In this document: positions 18,336 through 27,411 of the stretch, in pieces
How positions within the stretch are numbered: the first letter of the stretch is position 1
How the letters are laid out: the number at the start of each line of letters is the position of its first letter
Source of the DNA: Corynebacterium aurimucosum
GTDB lineage: Bacteria; Actinomycetota; Actinomycetes; Mycobacteriales; Mycobacteriaceae
Reading direction: 5' to 3'
NCBI RefSeq assembly: GCF_030408555.1
Contig: NZ_CP047048.1
Coordinates: forward strand, 2,480,001-2,544,000
Length of the DNA stretch: 64,000 nucleotides
The notes under the pieces: generated by a model
Told to the model about the DNA's origin: nothing
The model's database searches: none
The model's input: the letters and a program-made list of their open reading frames with translations, nothing else
Translations under genes and position numbers: made by a program

Positions 18336-19274
18336 TTACTCCCGCACGCTACTTTCCTTATTAATAATTTCTTGCGCTCCGGTAGCCGACTTCTGGCGTC
18401 GCAGCCACCACACCAACCAACAAGCAATGACAATCACCGCGGCCAAAAGCGCGTACATCCACCATTGCCAACCCGGGCCGTGGGAGTCATCAAATACCGA
18501 CTCCTCCCCCGGCTCCATTGGAACTTGATGGCCACGTACCAACAAGCGATGTGTGTTGATCCCGTACGGGGTACACGTAATCAGCGTGACGTAATCCTGA
18601 TCAGCGACTGGTCGCAGACCATCCACCTCGCTCGGCAGCACAACTTGAATGTCGTCTACGACGTATTTCAATTTGTGGCCAGCAACCTGGATGTAGAAAA
18701 CATCTCCCTTGGAAGCCGAATCAAGGTGATCAAACATCGTCGAATTTGCCAGACCCGTATGGCCCGTAATGACGGAATGAGTTCCTGGTCCGCCGACCGG
18801 CAAGTCAGAGCCATATAAATGTCCTAGTCCACGCTGCAGCGTCTTATCCGCGGTGCCGTGAAACACCGGTAAATCAACGTCTACCGCTGGAAACACGAGG
18901 CGAGCCATCGCTTCGTTCTCGCCCAACTGCTTCAGATAAGCCTCATAGTCAGGATTGTCTTCCCCGATACGGTTCAACCACGGATCCAAGATCGGACCCG
19001 AGGTCTGTTCCTCGTTGTACGCATGCGCAGCATCCCATACGGAGTCCTGAACCTGCACCGGTGTCTCTTTATCCAGTCGCGCATATTCCTGCGCCACTCT
19101 TGAGGCATTCCAGTTGTTCCATGCAGTCGAGACCACTGGGTACAGCATCACCAATAACCCGACGACAACTACCACCGCCGGAAGAACGAGGCCTCCACGG
19201 CGCCTGTGTCGTCGGCCAGTTTCTTGACCTACCACCGAAGTCAACGACCCGCACCACCCAAAATAATGCCCCAC
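18336..19274 (-). CDS. class C (pilin-polymerising) sortase
   Basis: A 312-residue sortase closely similar in layout to the one at 12970: N-terminal helix (LVLPAVVVVVGLLVMLYPVV), DVDLPVFHGTADKTLQRG lid/core region, ITGHTG histidine, TLITCTPYG catalytic cysteine (C234), NTHRLLVRGHQ arginine, C-terminal helix and basic tail. It lies between the major and base pilin genes, as in Spa clusters. The GTG at 19272-19274 is the longest start; no strong Shine-Dalgarno is visible and a GTG 13 codons later is possible. A terminator between it and the major pilin should lower its expression relative to the pilin. Confidence 0.87.
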   Translation of the reverse strand: MGHYFGWCGSLTSVVGQETGRRHRRRGGLVLPAVVVVVGLLVMLYPVVSTAWNNWNASRVAQEYARLDKETPVQVQDSVWDAAHAYNEEQTSGPILDPWLNRIGEDNPDYEAYLKQLGENEAMARLVFPAVDVDLPVFHGTADKTLQRGLGHLYGSDLPVGGPGTHSVITGHTGLANSTMFDHLDSASKGDVFYIQVAGHKLKYVVDDIQVVLPSEVDGLRPVADQDYVTLITCTPYGINTHRLLVRGHQVPMEPGEESVFDDSHGPGWQWWMYALLAAVIVIACWLVWWLRRQKSATGAQEIINKESSVRE

Positions 19275-19303
19275 GCGCTAGCACAGCGCGACCGGGATTA
19301 CAA

Positions 19304-19353
19304 CGAAAGAAAAAGAAGGGGACCAAAGTCTATATCTAGTCCAGTCCCCTTAC
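19304..19353 (-). terminator. terminator/attenuator after major pilin gene
   Basis: On the minus strand AAGGGGAC (19344-19351) pairs with GTCCCCTT (19316-19323), followed by CTTTTTCTTTC. It lies between the pilin stop (19439) and the sortase start, a usual arrangement to make much pilin and less sortase. Confidence 0.75.
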
Positions 19354-19438
19354 TGGATCGAGCGCCCTACTTTTGGTTACCCGACCCGCAGTGCAGACCA
19401 TCATGGACAGTCTGCACCACCGGAACTACGCCCGGCTA

Positions 19439-20908
19439 TTAGTTACGCGCGGTACGACGAGCAAACCAGGCACCAGCAGCAACAATCGCTGCGCCAATGG
19501 CGGCCAGGATGCCCACACCGGCGCCACCGGTCATCGGCAGATTCGGGGTGTCCTGCTTAATGTTGTCGATCTCAGACACGAGGGTAATCTTGTCGTCACC
19601 GTTCAGTTCACCAGTCTTCGCGATGTTGTCGCGGGTGAAGTCAATCTCAGTAACGTTTTTCTCCGGCAGCGCATAGCCGGCCGGGGCCTTGGTCTCCTTC
19701 AGACAGAACTTCTTCACGTCGGTGACCTGTGCGTTGTCCGCAAAATCGGTGACATGCAAGCCATCGATAGTGATGGTGCCGTCCTCACCAGTGGTCCACT
19801 TGTTCGCGCCGTTTACCGTCAGCGGGTTCTCGAGCTTATCCTGCGCGGAAACACATCGGTAGAGCTCGAACTCAGCACCTTCCAGGACTTTACCGGCTTC
19901 CTTACCGTCCTTCTTCACGACCTTCAGCTTGCCGTGATAGGTGACGACCTCGTTGGTCTTGTTCTTAACCTCGTTGCCGGTGTTCGGGTTGTTGAAGATG
20001 ACGTCAGCCTGGTTCTTCAGCTCGGTGGTGTCGCCAACCTTATTGCGCTTAACCTCGAAGGTCAGAGACAACTTGTCACCGGACTTGACCTTGGCAAGGC
20101 CCTGCTCGGTGAGGGTTACAACAAGCTTGTTGCCGTTAGCCTTCGGGTCATTGACCGTGTAGTCACCCGCAGTGAGAACCGTCTCACCAGCCTTAACCTC
20201 AGTGACTTTCTGGAAGTCAAGGCGCTGATCCAGCTGATCCTCGAAACGGAAAGCAGTCAGGCTCTTACCTTCGCCCCAAGTCGGGGCATCCGCATTGATG
20301 GTGTAGGAGTACGCGTCCTGGATGTTCTTATCTGCATCCTTGACAGTCTTCTCGGTCTTGGTTTCCGTGTTCTTCGGGTATGCGATGACGTCGTAGTTCC
20401 ACGCATCGGAAGCCTCATTGACCATCGGCACCGACACGATGAACGGAGCACCAGAAACGATGCCGGCGGGGGCTTTGGTCTCCTCAACCAAGTAGATGCC
20501 CAAATCCAAGTTCTCGAAAGCCACCTTGCCGTCGGGACCGGTGGTCTGCTCGAAAGTTGTATCGGTCTCGTGGCCCTTGGCATCGGCAGCGTTCTGCGGG
20601 AACTTGGTCCAATCACCCTTCTGCAGGTCATAATCCAGCTTGGTGATCTTGTAGGTCACATCCTGAAGCGCCTCGCCCGGAACATCTTGCATTTCCTTAC
20701 CGGTAGCAGGCGTCGTCGACTCAGCACCCTTCTTCTTGTAGAGGGTGATGGAGCCCTTCTTGGCAAAGTCGATGTTTGCCTTGTTCACGGCACCCTGCTC
20801 AGTGCCAGCGTTCTCCTGGGCCAGTGCACCCGGAGCGGAGATACCCAGGGAGAGGCCAACGATTGCAGCGAAGGTAACCGAACGAGCGGTACGAGAGATC
20901 TTGTTCAC
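19439..20908 (-). CDS. major (shaft) pilin, SpaA/SpaD type
   Basis: A 489-residue pilin with all signatures: signal peptide (TFAAIVGLSLGISAPGALAQ), pilin motif WNYDVIAYPKN with the cross-linking K179, E-box CLKETKAPAGYAL, an N-terminal domain with a second IYLVEETKAPAGI, a CNA-B domain (VVKKDGKEAGKVLEGAEFELY), sorting signal LPMTG, hydrophobic helix and RRTARN. Class C sortases join K179 of one subunit to the LPMTG threonine of the next. The start is GTG (20906-20908) with GAGG about ten bases upstream. The left end of the IS3 element lies only 20 bases further upstream, so the native promoter has been separated from the gene. Confidence 0.92.
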   Translation of the reverse strand: MNKISRTARSVTFAAIVGLSLGISAPGALAQENAGTEQGAVNKANIDFAKKGSITLYKKKGAESTTPATGKEMQDVPGEALQDVTYKITKLDYDLQKGDWTKFPQNAADAKGHETDTTFEQTTGPDGKVAFENLDLGIYLVEETKAPAGIVSGAPFIVSVPMVNEASDAWNYDVIAYPKNTETKTEKTVKDADKNIQDAYSYTINADAPTWGEGKSLTAFRFEDQLDQRLDFQKVTEVKAGETVLTAGDYTVNDPKANGNKLVVTLTEQGLAKVKSGDKLSLTFEVKRNKVGDTTELKNQADVIFNNPNTGNEVKNKTNEVVTYHGKLKVVKKDGKEAGKVLEGAEFELYRCVSAQDKLENPLTVNGANKWTTGEDGTITIDGLHVTDFADNAQVTDVKKFCLKETKAPAGYALPEKNVTEIDFTRDNIAKTGELNGDDKITLVSEIDNIKQDTPNLPMTGGAGVGILAAIGAAIVAAGAWFARRTARN

Positions 20909-20970
20909 GGTGAGGTTACCCTCGTTTAGTGGACACCCTATTTGTACGGATCTTGTGTCCGTAAGAGAGG

Positions 20971-21288
20971 ATGTTCATTGTGAGTCAACAGCGCAAGAAG
21001 TACACGCCGGAGTACCGGCGTGAGGCCGCGAACCTGGTAATCGAGTCAGAGCGCCCAATTGCCCATGTGGCTAAGGAAATCGGTGTTTCCGCCGGGCTTT
21101 TAGGCCGGTGGGTCAAACTCGAGCGTGAACGCCGAGGAGCCTCGGATGGGATGAGTGAGGCTGATCTTCGTGCTGAGAATGCTCGTCTGCGCCGTGAGTT
21201 GGCGGAAGCCAAGATGGATAACGAGTTTTTGTCAAAAGCGACAGCCTTCTTCGCTTTGAGGCAACGCGAGCAGAAAAGTTCGAACTAA
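20971..21288 (+). CDS. IS3-family transposase OrfA (helix-turn-helix)
   Basis: A 105-residue DNA-binding subunit. The helix-turn-helix (KKYTPEYRREAANLVIESE, then HVAKEIGVSAGLLGRWVK) is followed by a leucine-zipper-like helix (DLRAENARLRRELAEAKMDN, FLSKATAFF), the usual OrfA arrangement. An AGAGAGGATG context precedes the ATG. The stop codon shares bases with the OrfB start (TAATG). A programmed -1 shift making an OrfAB fusion is typical of the family; I did not identify a slippery run. Confidence 0.92.
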   Translation: MFIVSQQRKKYTPEYRREAANLVIESERPIAHVAKEIGVSAGLLGRWVKLERERRGASDGMSEADLRAENARLRRELAEAKMDNEFLSKATAFFALRQREQKSSN

Positions 21289-22187
21289 TGCAGCAGGAGA
21301 AGGCGAACTACAGCATCAAGCGCATGGCACGACTATTAAAAGTATCTCGGTCTGGATACTACAAATGGGCCCATGTGCAGCAGAAACGACTATCCGGAAA
21401 GGATGATCGGGCAGCATTTTACGATGATGTTGACCGTAAGATTCATCAGATTTGGAAAGACTCCGATGAGGTTTATGGTGCTCCGCGGATCACCGCAGAG
21501 CTTGCCGAGCGCTACCACATTTCGCTTAACCGTAAGACTGTGGCGAAGCGGATGCGCATGATGGGCATTGAAGGGATTTCACCGCGTGCCTTTGTCCCGG
21601 TGACTACAATCCAAGCCAAGCGTAAGTCGAGTCTTCCTGACCTGGTCAAGCGCATGTTTGATACTGGTGAGCTCAACCGAGTGTGGATGTCAGATATTAC
21701 CTACCTTCGCACCGGTGAGGGCTGGTTGTACTTGTGCGCGGTCCGCGATGGTCATTCCCGCAGAGTGCTGGGCTGGGCTATGGATAGCGTGCAAGACACA
21801 CACCTGGTCGAACGGGCCCTGCGGATGGCGCATACACTGCGCGGTGATGTTCCTGATGGGCTGGTGTTTCACGCTGACCGCGGAACGCAATTTACCAGTG
21901 AGAAGCTCTGGGAGGTCTGCAGCAGACTGGGCATTGCTCAGTCTGTGGGGCGTACTGGTGTGTGCTTCGATAACGCGATGGCTGAGTCGTTCTGGTCGAC
22001 GCTAAAGACTGAATTCTACGACCGTAAGCGATGGCCTACCCGTGATGCTGCACGCAAGGCCGTTGCCTACTGGATTGAAGTCGTCTACAACCGTCGGCGC
22101 CGGCACTCTGCACTCGGAATGGTCAGCCCCGTCGACTTCGAGAACCACACCGGCGCAATCAACAGCAGAAAAGAAATAGCTGCCTAA
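21288..22187 (+). CDS. IS3-family transposase OrfB (DDE integrase)
   Basis: A 299-residue catalytic subunit with the HTH_21 region (NYSIKRMARLLKVSRSGYYKW), then the rve integrase core with a complete DDE triad: WMSDITYL, FHADRGTQFTS and NAMAESFWSTLK(E), ending in the LGMVSPVDFE motif seen in many IS3 transposases. There is no frameshift or stop, so the element may still be active. Confidence 0.94.
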   Translation: MQQEKANYSIKRMARLLKVSRSGYYKWAHVQQKRLSGKDDRAAFYDDVDRKIHQIWKDSDEVYGAPRITAELAERYHISLNRKTVAKRMRMMGIEGISPRAFVPVTTIQAKRKSSLPDLVKRMFDTGELNRVWMSDITYLRTGEGWLYLCAVRDGHSRRVLGWAMDSVQDTHLVERALRMAHTLRGDVPDGLVFHADRGTQFTSEKLWEVCSRLGIAQSVGRTGVCFDNAMAESFWSTLKTEFYDRKRWPTRDAARKAVAYWIEVVYNRRRRHSALGMVSPVDFENHTGAINSRKEIAA

Positions 22188-22215
22188 CCACTAGGTAGCT
22201 CCACTACGTGTCCAC

Positions 22216-22759
22216 GATTTGCGGGCAACCCCAACGGAAACTGGTCCTTTACACGAGTTATGAAATGAGGCACCGCGCCCCATTGGCTGTGTGCAATCCA
22301 TTCCCCACGGTTCACGCACCATGATCCGACTCAGTATTTAGAGTCTTTCACCCCGCCTAGGCCAACGTTCTATCGAAAAAAGTAGCTGCACAGGGCCCAA
22401 GACTCAGCTAACGATAGTCTGTGGATTGCATAACTGAATTCTATACTGAAAGCATAAAGAAAGCATCGCCGCCACAACCTCTCACACCAGTCTGCGAGAA
22501 ATTCCCAGAATCCGGCCATCCTCACCTTGGAGAAGCTGTCAATATAGCAGGTCACATGAGTTTTGCGAGTAACCTGCCAGGCTTAGGTGCACTTCTATGA
22601 AACGCGCCACACCGTCCAGCGCGGGGTATTTTAAGCCAATCTTTACACCCGTCACACAGGAAACAGCCATCCCTTAGAGCGAAGGTCGAGTGTCACACCT
22701 GTCACGGCGACGTCCGAAAACCATAAATTCGCCAAATAACGGCAGGAAGCCCCGAACAA
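22216..22759. other. non-coding stretch between IS and ABC transporter
   Basis: About 545 bases with no convincing gene on either strand. Since the IS lies directly upstream of the major pilin, the part next to 22216 is probably the displaced native promoter region of the pilin operon. It is AT-richer than the backbone. I see no terminator, tRNA remnant, or direct repeat of the tRNA-Gly 3' end. Confidence 0.6.
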
Positions 22760-24544
22760 TTAAGAATCTTCACCCAAAGCGGACACGGCACGAAGGAGCG
22801 CGGCGTAAGCCCCGTCGCGGGCCAGCAGCTCAGTGTGGGTGCCGCGCTCGGCCACGCGGCCGGCATCGAGGACGACGATCTGCTCTGCATCGCGGATGGT
22901 GGACAGGCGGTGCGCAATGACCAGGCGGGTGGCGTCCGCTCCAAGGACTGCTTCCTGGATGGCGCGCTCGGTTTCGTTATCGAGGGCCGAGGTAGCCTCA
23001 TCCAGAATGAGCACTTGTGGCCGGCGCAGCAGCGTGCGCGCGAGCGAGAGGCGCTGCTGTTCACCGCCGGAGAAGCGGTAACCACGCGAGCCTACGAGAG
23101 TATCGAGTCCCTCGGGAAGCGCGGCGATGACCTCATCCACGCGGGCGGCATGCAAGGCCGCCCACATCTCTTCCTCCCTCGCATCCGGCTGCGCGAAGAG
23201 GAGGTTCTCCCGCACCGTGCCGTGAATCAGGTAGGTCTCCTGGGAGACCACGCCGATGACCGCCGAGCGTTGCTCGGCAGGAATGTCACGCAGGTTGACT
23301 CCGCCTAAGAGCACGGTGCCTTCGGTCGGATCCGCCAAGCGCGCTAGAAGGGAGGCCACCGTGGATTTACCGGAGCCGGTATGCCCCACCAGGGCCGTGG
23401 TGGTGTGGGCCGGGATGGAAAGGGAGACGTCGGAAAGCGCGTCGGTGTCGGTGCCGGGGTAGCGGTAGGAGACGTGGCTAAGGGTGAGGGAGGCGTCGGC
23501 AAGCTGGGCGGGCTCAGTGGCTTCCTTCAGTTTGGGTTCCAGGTCCAGGTACTCAAAGATGCGACTAAACAGCGCCATGGACGCCACCCACTGCGCGCCC
23601 ACGTTGAGCAGGCCAGTAATGGGGCGGAATATCTGGGTCTGCAGGGTAGAAAAGGCGATGAGCGTGCCAATCGTAATCCCCGGGCGCAGGCCGGCAACCA
23701 GGTAAATCAGCGCCGGCATGACCCCGAAAATGATTTGGGTGAGCGCCATGCGCCAGCGCCCGGCCAGCTGTGACTCCAACTCTAAGCGGATGAGGGAGCG
23801 GGAGGTCTTCTCAAACCCGTCATAGACGCGTTCCTGCGCTCCCAACGTGGCCGCCAGACGCATGCCGGAAACGGACAGATTCTCCGAAATGGTCTGCTGC
23901 AACGTCGCCTGCGCGCGGCTGTTTTTCTCCATGAGGCTGCGGCGCAGAACGGCGGCGCGGCGGGTGAGCCACACGGCGGGAGGCAGCACCACCAGGGACA
24001 ACAGCGAGAGGGTGGGCGAAAGCGCCACCATCGCCACCAGCGTGGCCACCGTCATGGTGAGGTTGCTGGCCACGGACGTCGCCGTGGTGGTGACCATGCC
24101 GCGCATCGCTGCGATGTCATTGGTCAGGCGCGACTGAATCTCACCGCCCCGGTTATTGGTAAAGAACTGCAGCGATTGGCGCTGCAGGTTGGCAAAGACC
24201 TGCGTGCGCAGATCGTGCATGATGGTGTGCCCCACCCGCGCGGATAAAAAGGACTGGATGACGCCAATGGCCTGGGAGACCACGGTAATGGCCAGCATGC
24301 CGCCGACGAGCCACAACAGCAGCGTGGTGTCGTGCTCAGGAATCGCCTCGTCCACGGTGCGGCGCACGAGGAAAGGCTGCACCACCGTCAGCCCCGAGGT
24401 GGCAATAATCAGCGCAACCACCAGCAGCAGCGTGCCGCGGTGCGGGGCAAACAGGCCGGCGACGCGGCCAAATTTCACTGGGTGCTGGGCCAGCTGATCG
24501 ACGTCCGCCGGGTCCTTCACCGCGGTGTGCATCGGCCGGGTCAT
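22760..24544 (-). CDS. ABC exporter, fused permease and ATPase
   Basis: A 594-residue half-transporter. Residues 1-330 form six membrane helices (ABC type I exporter) and residues 350-594 the ATPase: Walker A GHTGSGKST, Q-loop VVSQETYL, signature SGGEQQR, Walker B VLILDEATSALD, H-loop AHRLS. All ATPase residues are present, so it should be active, probably as a homodimer or with an unlinked partner. The start (ATG 24544) is three bases after the VanW stop, so it is the last gene of the lpqI-vanW-ABC operon. Substrate is unknown; the company of cell-wall genes suggests an envelope-related compound. Confidence 0.9.
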   Translation of the reverse strand: MTRPMHTAVKDPADVDQLAQHPVKFGRVAGLFAPHRGTLLLVVALIIATSGLTVVQPFLVRRTVDEAIPEHDTTLLLWLVGGMLAITVVSQAIGVIQSFLSARVGHTIMHDLRTQVFANLQRQSLQFFTNNRGGEIQSRLTNDIAAMRGMVTTTATSVASNLTMTVATLVAMVALSPTLSLLSLVVLPPAVWLTRRAAVLRRSLMEKNSRAQATLQQTISENLSVSGMRLAATLGAQERVYDGFEKTSRSLIRLELESQLAGRWRMALTQIIFGVMPALIYLVAGLRPGITIGTLIAFSTLQTQIFRPITGLLNVGAQWVASMALFSRIFEYLDLEPKLKEATEPAQLADASLTLSHVSYRYPGTDTDALSDVSLSIPAHTTTALVGHTGSGKSTVASLLARLADPTEGTVLLGGVNLRDIPAEQRSAVIGVVSQETYLIHGTVRENLLFAQPDAREEEMWAALHAARVDEVIAALPEGLDTLVGSRGYRFSGGEQQRLSLARTLLRRPQVLILDEATSALDNETERAIQEAVLGADATRLVIAHRLSTIRDAEQIVVLDAGRVAERGTHTELLARDGAYAALLRAVSALGEDS

Positions 24545-24547
24545 GGC

Positions 24548-26239
24548 TTAGCCGCAAGTAACGATGGGCTGCGGGTCATACACCGTGGTGGTGGTCTCCC
24601 GGGAGATTTCCTTGCCGGACAGGTCCTTAATCACGCGGGTATCGGAGGTGGTAAAGCCCGGCGCGCCGGAGGAGGGCGAACAATCCTCGCTCACGGACTT
24701 CCGATGTGGCTCGGTCTTGGCCCAGCGGCCGTTGTTGATGGACTCGACCTCGACTGTCTTCACGCCCTTGAAGCGCACGGTGATCTCACTGCCAAAGTCG
24801 GTCTCAATGCGCACCGGGTGGTTCGAAGTGTTCTTGAACTGCAGGTCAATCGCACCTTCATAGACGGTGGCCTCGCGGCCAGCCGGGTAGCGCGAAATGT
24901 AATAGGAGTGCGGGGTGTGCGCGGTATCCTCCATGCCTGCGAAGTACGCGGCGTTGTACAAGGTGGTGGCAAACTGAGAGATGCCGCCGCCCACGGCCTT
25001 ACCCGCGTGGCCGTCGATGATGATGCCGGATTCCACATAGCCCTGCGCGGTTCCGCGCGGGCCGGTGTAGCCGTTAAGGGAGAAGGTCTCACCCGGGTTG
25101 ACCACAGCACCGTTGACCTGCTGGGCCACCAGCCGGATATTGGTGCCGGAGGCCCCAGAGAAACCGCCGGTGGAGAACTCGGACACGGTCTCATCGAAGG
25201 TGGCTTTCTCCGCCATCTCCGTGGTGAAGTCCGCGGGGTCCGGCTTATAATCGGCGTCCCACTCGCGGTCATCCTCGCTGCTCACGCGATCCTCGAAGCC
25301 CTCGAGGGTTTTCTCCCAGTCGATGATGGAGCCATCCACCGAGGGCGTGATCTGCTTGTCATTTCCGCTGAAGGAAATCTTGGCGTTGGTGCCGGGCACC
25401 TCGGAGCCTTGCATGCGCTCTTGGAAGAGCTCGCGCGCGCGGTCTTTATCCACCTTGAGGCGCAGCTCGCCGTCTTCGGCAGCGATGGAGACAAATTGGG
25501 AAATCTCCGGCTTGCGCAGCGTACCGGCGGTGTTGTTCTCGCCTTTCAGGGTGAGTGGGTTATCCAGCGCGCGGGCGGCATCCCCGGTGCGCATGGCCTC
25601 AATCGCCGCATCATTAATCTGTGGCTCCACCACCATCGGCTCGACGTCTACGCCCTCGGGGTCGAGCCAGTGCTTAACGACGCCCTCGTGCAACTCTCCC
25701 TCTTCCACCGCCTGGCCGAGCTTGGGTTTGGTCTCTTTGAGGGAGCCGTCGATAAGCTCCAGGTTTCCATCCTCCGGTTCGACCTTCAGATCGTTGCCAA
25801 CGCGCTCAAGCTCTCCGGAGAGCTGCGTTTCATCGACGTCCACGGCGACAGGGATTTCCTGGGTGGGCTTGATAAAGCTGTACAAGCGCGAGAAGGGGTT
25901 CAGGGAGGCGTCGGGAATGCCATCGACGGCCTTCTGATAATTCAGGCTTAGGCCGGAGTCTTGAGGGATAAGCTGCGAGCTTTTCTCCCCGGCGCGGATA
26001 TCCACGGGCTGGGCCGCGACGTCCCCGAGTTCCTGCTCCAGCTTCTCCACCGCAGCGGTGCGCTCCATGCGGGAGATGTCCACGCCGCCGACCGACGTCG
26101 CGCGCGGAACCTTGTGCTGGTTGGCCATCACATCCCACGCATAGGCGATGCCGGCGATGAGTATCAGGCCGACGAGCACGCCAAGGGTGACGTGAAGCCC
26201 TTTGCGCCGCTGCTGCCTGTGTCCGATTGCCTTTTTCAC
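24548..26239 (-). CDS. VanW family protein with peptidoglycan-binding-like domains
   Basis: A 563-residue protein: short basic cytoplasmic start, one helix (HVTLGVLVGLILIAGIAYAWDV), two repeats of the YoaR/PG_binding_4 type in the middle, and a C-terminal VanW domain (GETFSLNGYTGPRGTAQGY, AVGGGISQFATTLYNAAYFAG, PHSYYISRYPAGREATVY). The start is GTG at 26237-26239. The protein probably sits outside the membrane on the wall. VanW accompanies some vancomycin-resistance operons but is not a resistance gene itself; its biochemical role is not established. Confidence 0.85.
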   Translation of the reverse strand: MKKAIGHRQQRRKGLHVTLGVLVGLILIAGIAYAWDVMANQHKVPRATSVGGVDISRMERTAAVEKLEQELGDVAAQPVDIRAGEKSSQLIPQDSGLSLNYQKAVDGIPDASLNPFSRLYSFIKPTQEIPVAVDVDETQLSGELERVGNDLKVEPEDGNLELIDGSLKETKPKLGQAVEEGELHEGVVKHWLDPEGVDVEPMVVEPQINDAAIEAMRTGDAARALDNPLTLKGENNTAGTLRKPEISQFVSIAAEDGELRLKVDKDRARELFQERMQGSEVPGTNAKISFSGNDKQITPSVDGSIIDWEKTLEGFEDRVSSEDDREWDADYKPDPADFTTEMAEKATFDETVSEFSTGGFSGASGTNIRLVAQQVNGAVVNPGETFSLNGYTGPRGTAQGYVESGIIIDGHAGKAVGGGISQFATTLYNAAYFAGMEDTAHTPHSYYISRYPAGREATVYEGAIDLQFKNTSNHPVRIETDFGSEITVRFKGVKTVEVESINNGRWAKTEPHRKSVSEDCSPSSGAPGFTTSDTRVIKDLSGKEISRETTTTVYDPQPIVTCG

Positions 26240-26273
26240 GTGTACGAGATTAACGTCTGCCAGCTAGTTTTTA

Positions 26274-27335
26274 CTAGTCGCCCTCCTGCTGGGCCACGAC
26301 TTCCGCGGCCGCATCAATGACCGCGTTGATGTCTTCGTCGGTGGACCACAGCGGCATATCGGCCCCGGCGGCCAGCGCCGCGGCCACGGCCTCCGGCACG
26401 CTGAAATTCTCCGAGATGGAGGCCATTCCACCCAGGTCATCGGTGTAAATCGTGCCTTCGAAGCCCAGCTCCTCGCGGGCCAGCTGGTAGGCCCGCGGGT
26501 TGAGGGAGGCGGGTTCGTCCCCCAACCCAGGCACCACGAGGTGGCCGATCATGAGGGCTGCTTCCGGGGCTTGTGGGAGGGCGGTATGGAAGGGCACGAA
26601 CTCATGGCCATATAGTTCTTCCAGGGGCGGGGTCACGGCCTCACCCAGGTGCGTGTCCCCGGAGGCGCGCCCGTGGCCAGGAAAGTGCTTGAACACGGCC
26701 TTCACACCGGCGGCCTGCAGCCCGCGGGCAAAGGCCGCGCCATACTCGCCGGCGGCCTCCGGATCGGTGGAGAAGGCGCGATCACCGACGACCTCGAGGT
26801 CTCCCCCATCCACGTCGAGCACTGGTGCAAAGTCCACCGTCACGCCGTGTGCGCGCAGGCTGTGCCCGATTTCTGTGGCCAAGGCCTCGACCTCTTCTGG
26901 GCTATGCCCCTCCGCCATGGCCTGCGGGGAGGGGTAGTCGCCCAAGATTTCGGAGAAACGCTGCACGCGCCCACCCTCGAAATCGATGGAAACTTCAAAG
27001 TCACGGCCCATCTCCTCGCGCAAAGCGTTTACTCCTCGCGGGCCATCGCTGAGTAGCTCAGGATCTGCCCAGCTCGGGATAAAGAGCCCGCCCACGCCGG
27101 CTTCGAGCTTCGCCCGGGCATCCTCGTAGTTCAGCGCCGGCGGCATGAGTGTGGCGGCGGCGCGGGCGCGGACGTCTTCCGGAGCGGCATCCTGCGGTGC
27201 CGCGCCTTCCGATACGGCACTAGTGGGCGCGGCGCTGGTTTCGCTGGGCGGGGCGTCGGAAAGCACGGATTCCTCGCTGCACGCGCTCAGCGCACAGCTA
27301 GCACTCAACAGGAGGGCGGGCATTGCTTTTCTCAT
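26274..27335 (-). CDS. lpqI: glycoside hydrolase family 3 lipoprotein (NagZ/LpqI-like beta-N-acetylglucosaminidase)
   Basis: About 353 residues beginning with a lipoprotein signal (MRKAMPALLLSASCALSAC; lipidated C19). The GH3 core has the NagZ hallmarks KHFPGHGRASGDTHLG (His of the catalytic dyad) and the nucleophile region YTDDLGGMAS. It should remove N-acetylglucosamine from muropeptides at the outer face of the membrane, as M. tuberculosis LpqI (Rv0237) does in cell-wall recycling. LpqI is next to aftD in mycobacteria, and aftD lies just across the usp gene here. I chose the ATG that opens the lipoprotein signal, nine codons after the longest start. Confidence 0.88.
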   Translation of the reverse strand: MRKAMPALLLSASCALSACSEESVLSDAPPSETSAAPTSAVSEGAAPQDAAPEDVRARAAATLMPPALNYEDARAKLEAGVGGLFIPSWADPELLSDGPRGVNALREEMGRDFEVSIDFEGGRVQRFSEILGDYPSPQAMAEGHSPEEVEALATEIGHSLRAHGVTVDFAPVLDVDGGDLEVVGDRAFSTDPEAAGEYGAAFARGLQAAGVKAVFKHFPGHGRASGDTHLGEAVTPPLEELYGHEFVPFHTALPQAPEAALMIGHLVVPGLGDEPASLNPRAYQLAREELGFEGTIYTDDLGGMASISENFSVPEAVAAALAAGADMPLWSTDEDINAVIDAAAEVVAQQEGD

Positions 27336-27411
27336 GCCCACCAGTGTGCCTGAAGCACCCACGCGGGCAACATCTGGTTGTTAGGATGGCCACATGAATA
27401 ACGGAGAGACC

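Larger units (their letters stand above)
20929..22215 (+). mobile_element. IS3-family insertion sequence (about 1287 bp)
   Basis: Ends carry short inverted repeats: GTGGACAC at 20929-20936 and its complement GTGTCCAC at 22208-22215. The element encodes overlapping OrfA and OrfB with an intact DDE integrase. The repeats diverge soon after the first eight bases. I could not find a convincing target duplication in the flanks (GTTTA left, GATTT right), so exact ends are approximate. Confidence 0.85.

Noticed and set aside
19373..20929. Plus-strand open frame of 518 codons
   Set aside because: Antisense to the major pilin gene, whose motifs and sorting signal are unmistakable.
20920..22225. Target-site duplication flanking the IS3 element
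   Set aside because: Flanking bases (GTTTA and GATTT) do not give a clear 3-5 bp duplication.
12600..22760. Integration of the pilus island at tRNA-Gly with flanking direct repeats
   Set aside because: The tRNA lies at one side, but I found no repeat of its 3' end near 22216-22760 and no integrase gene.
24332..25951. Plus-strand open frame of 539 codons
   Set aside because: Antisense to the VanW gene and the start of the ABC exporter gene.
24548..26239. Vancomycin resistance operon
   Set aside because: Only a VanW-domain protein is present; no vanH, vanA/B ligase or vanX homologues nearby.
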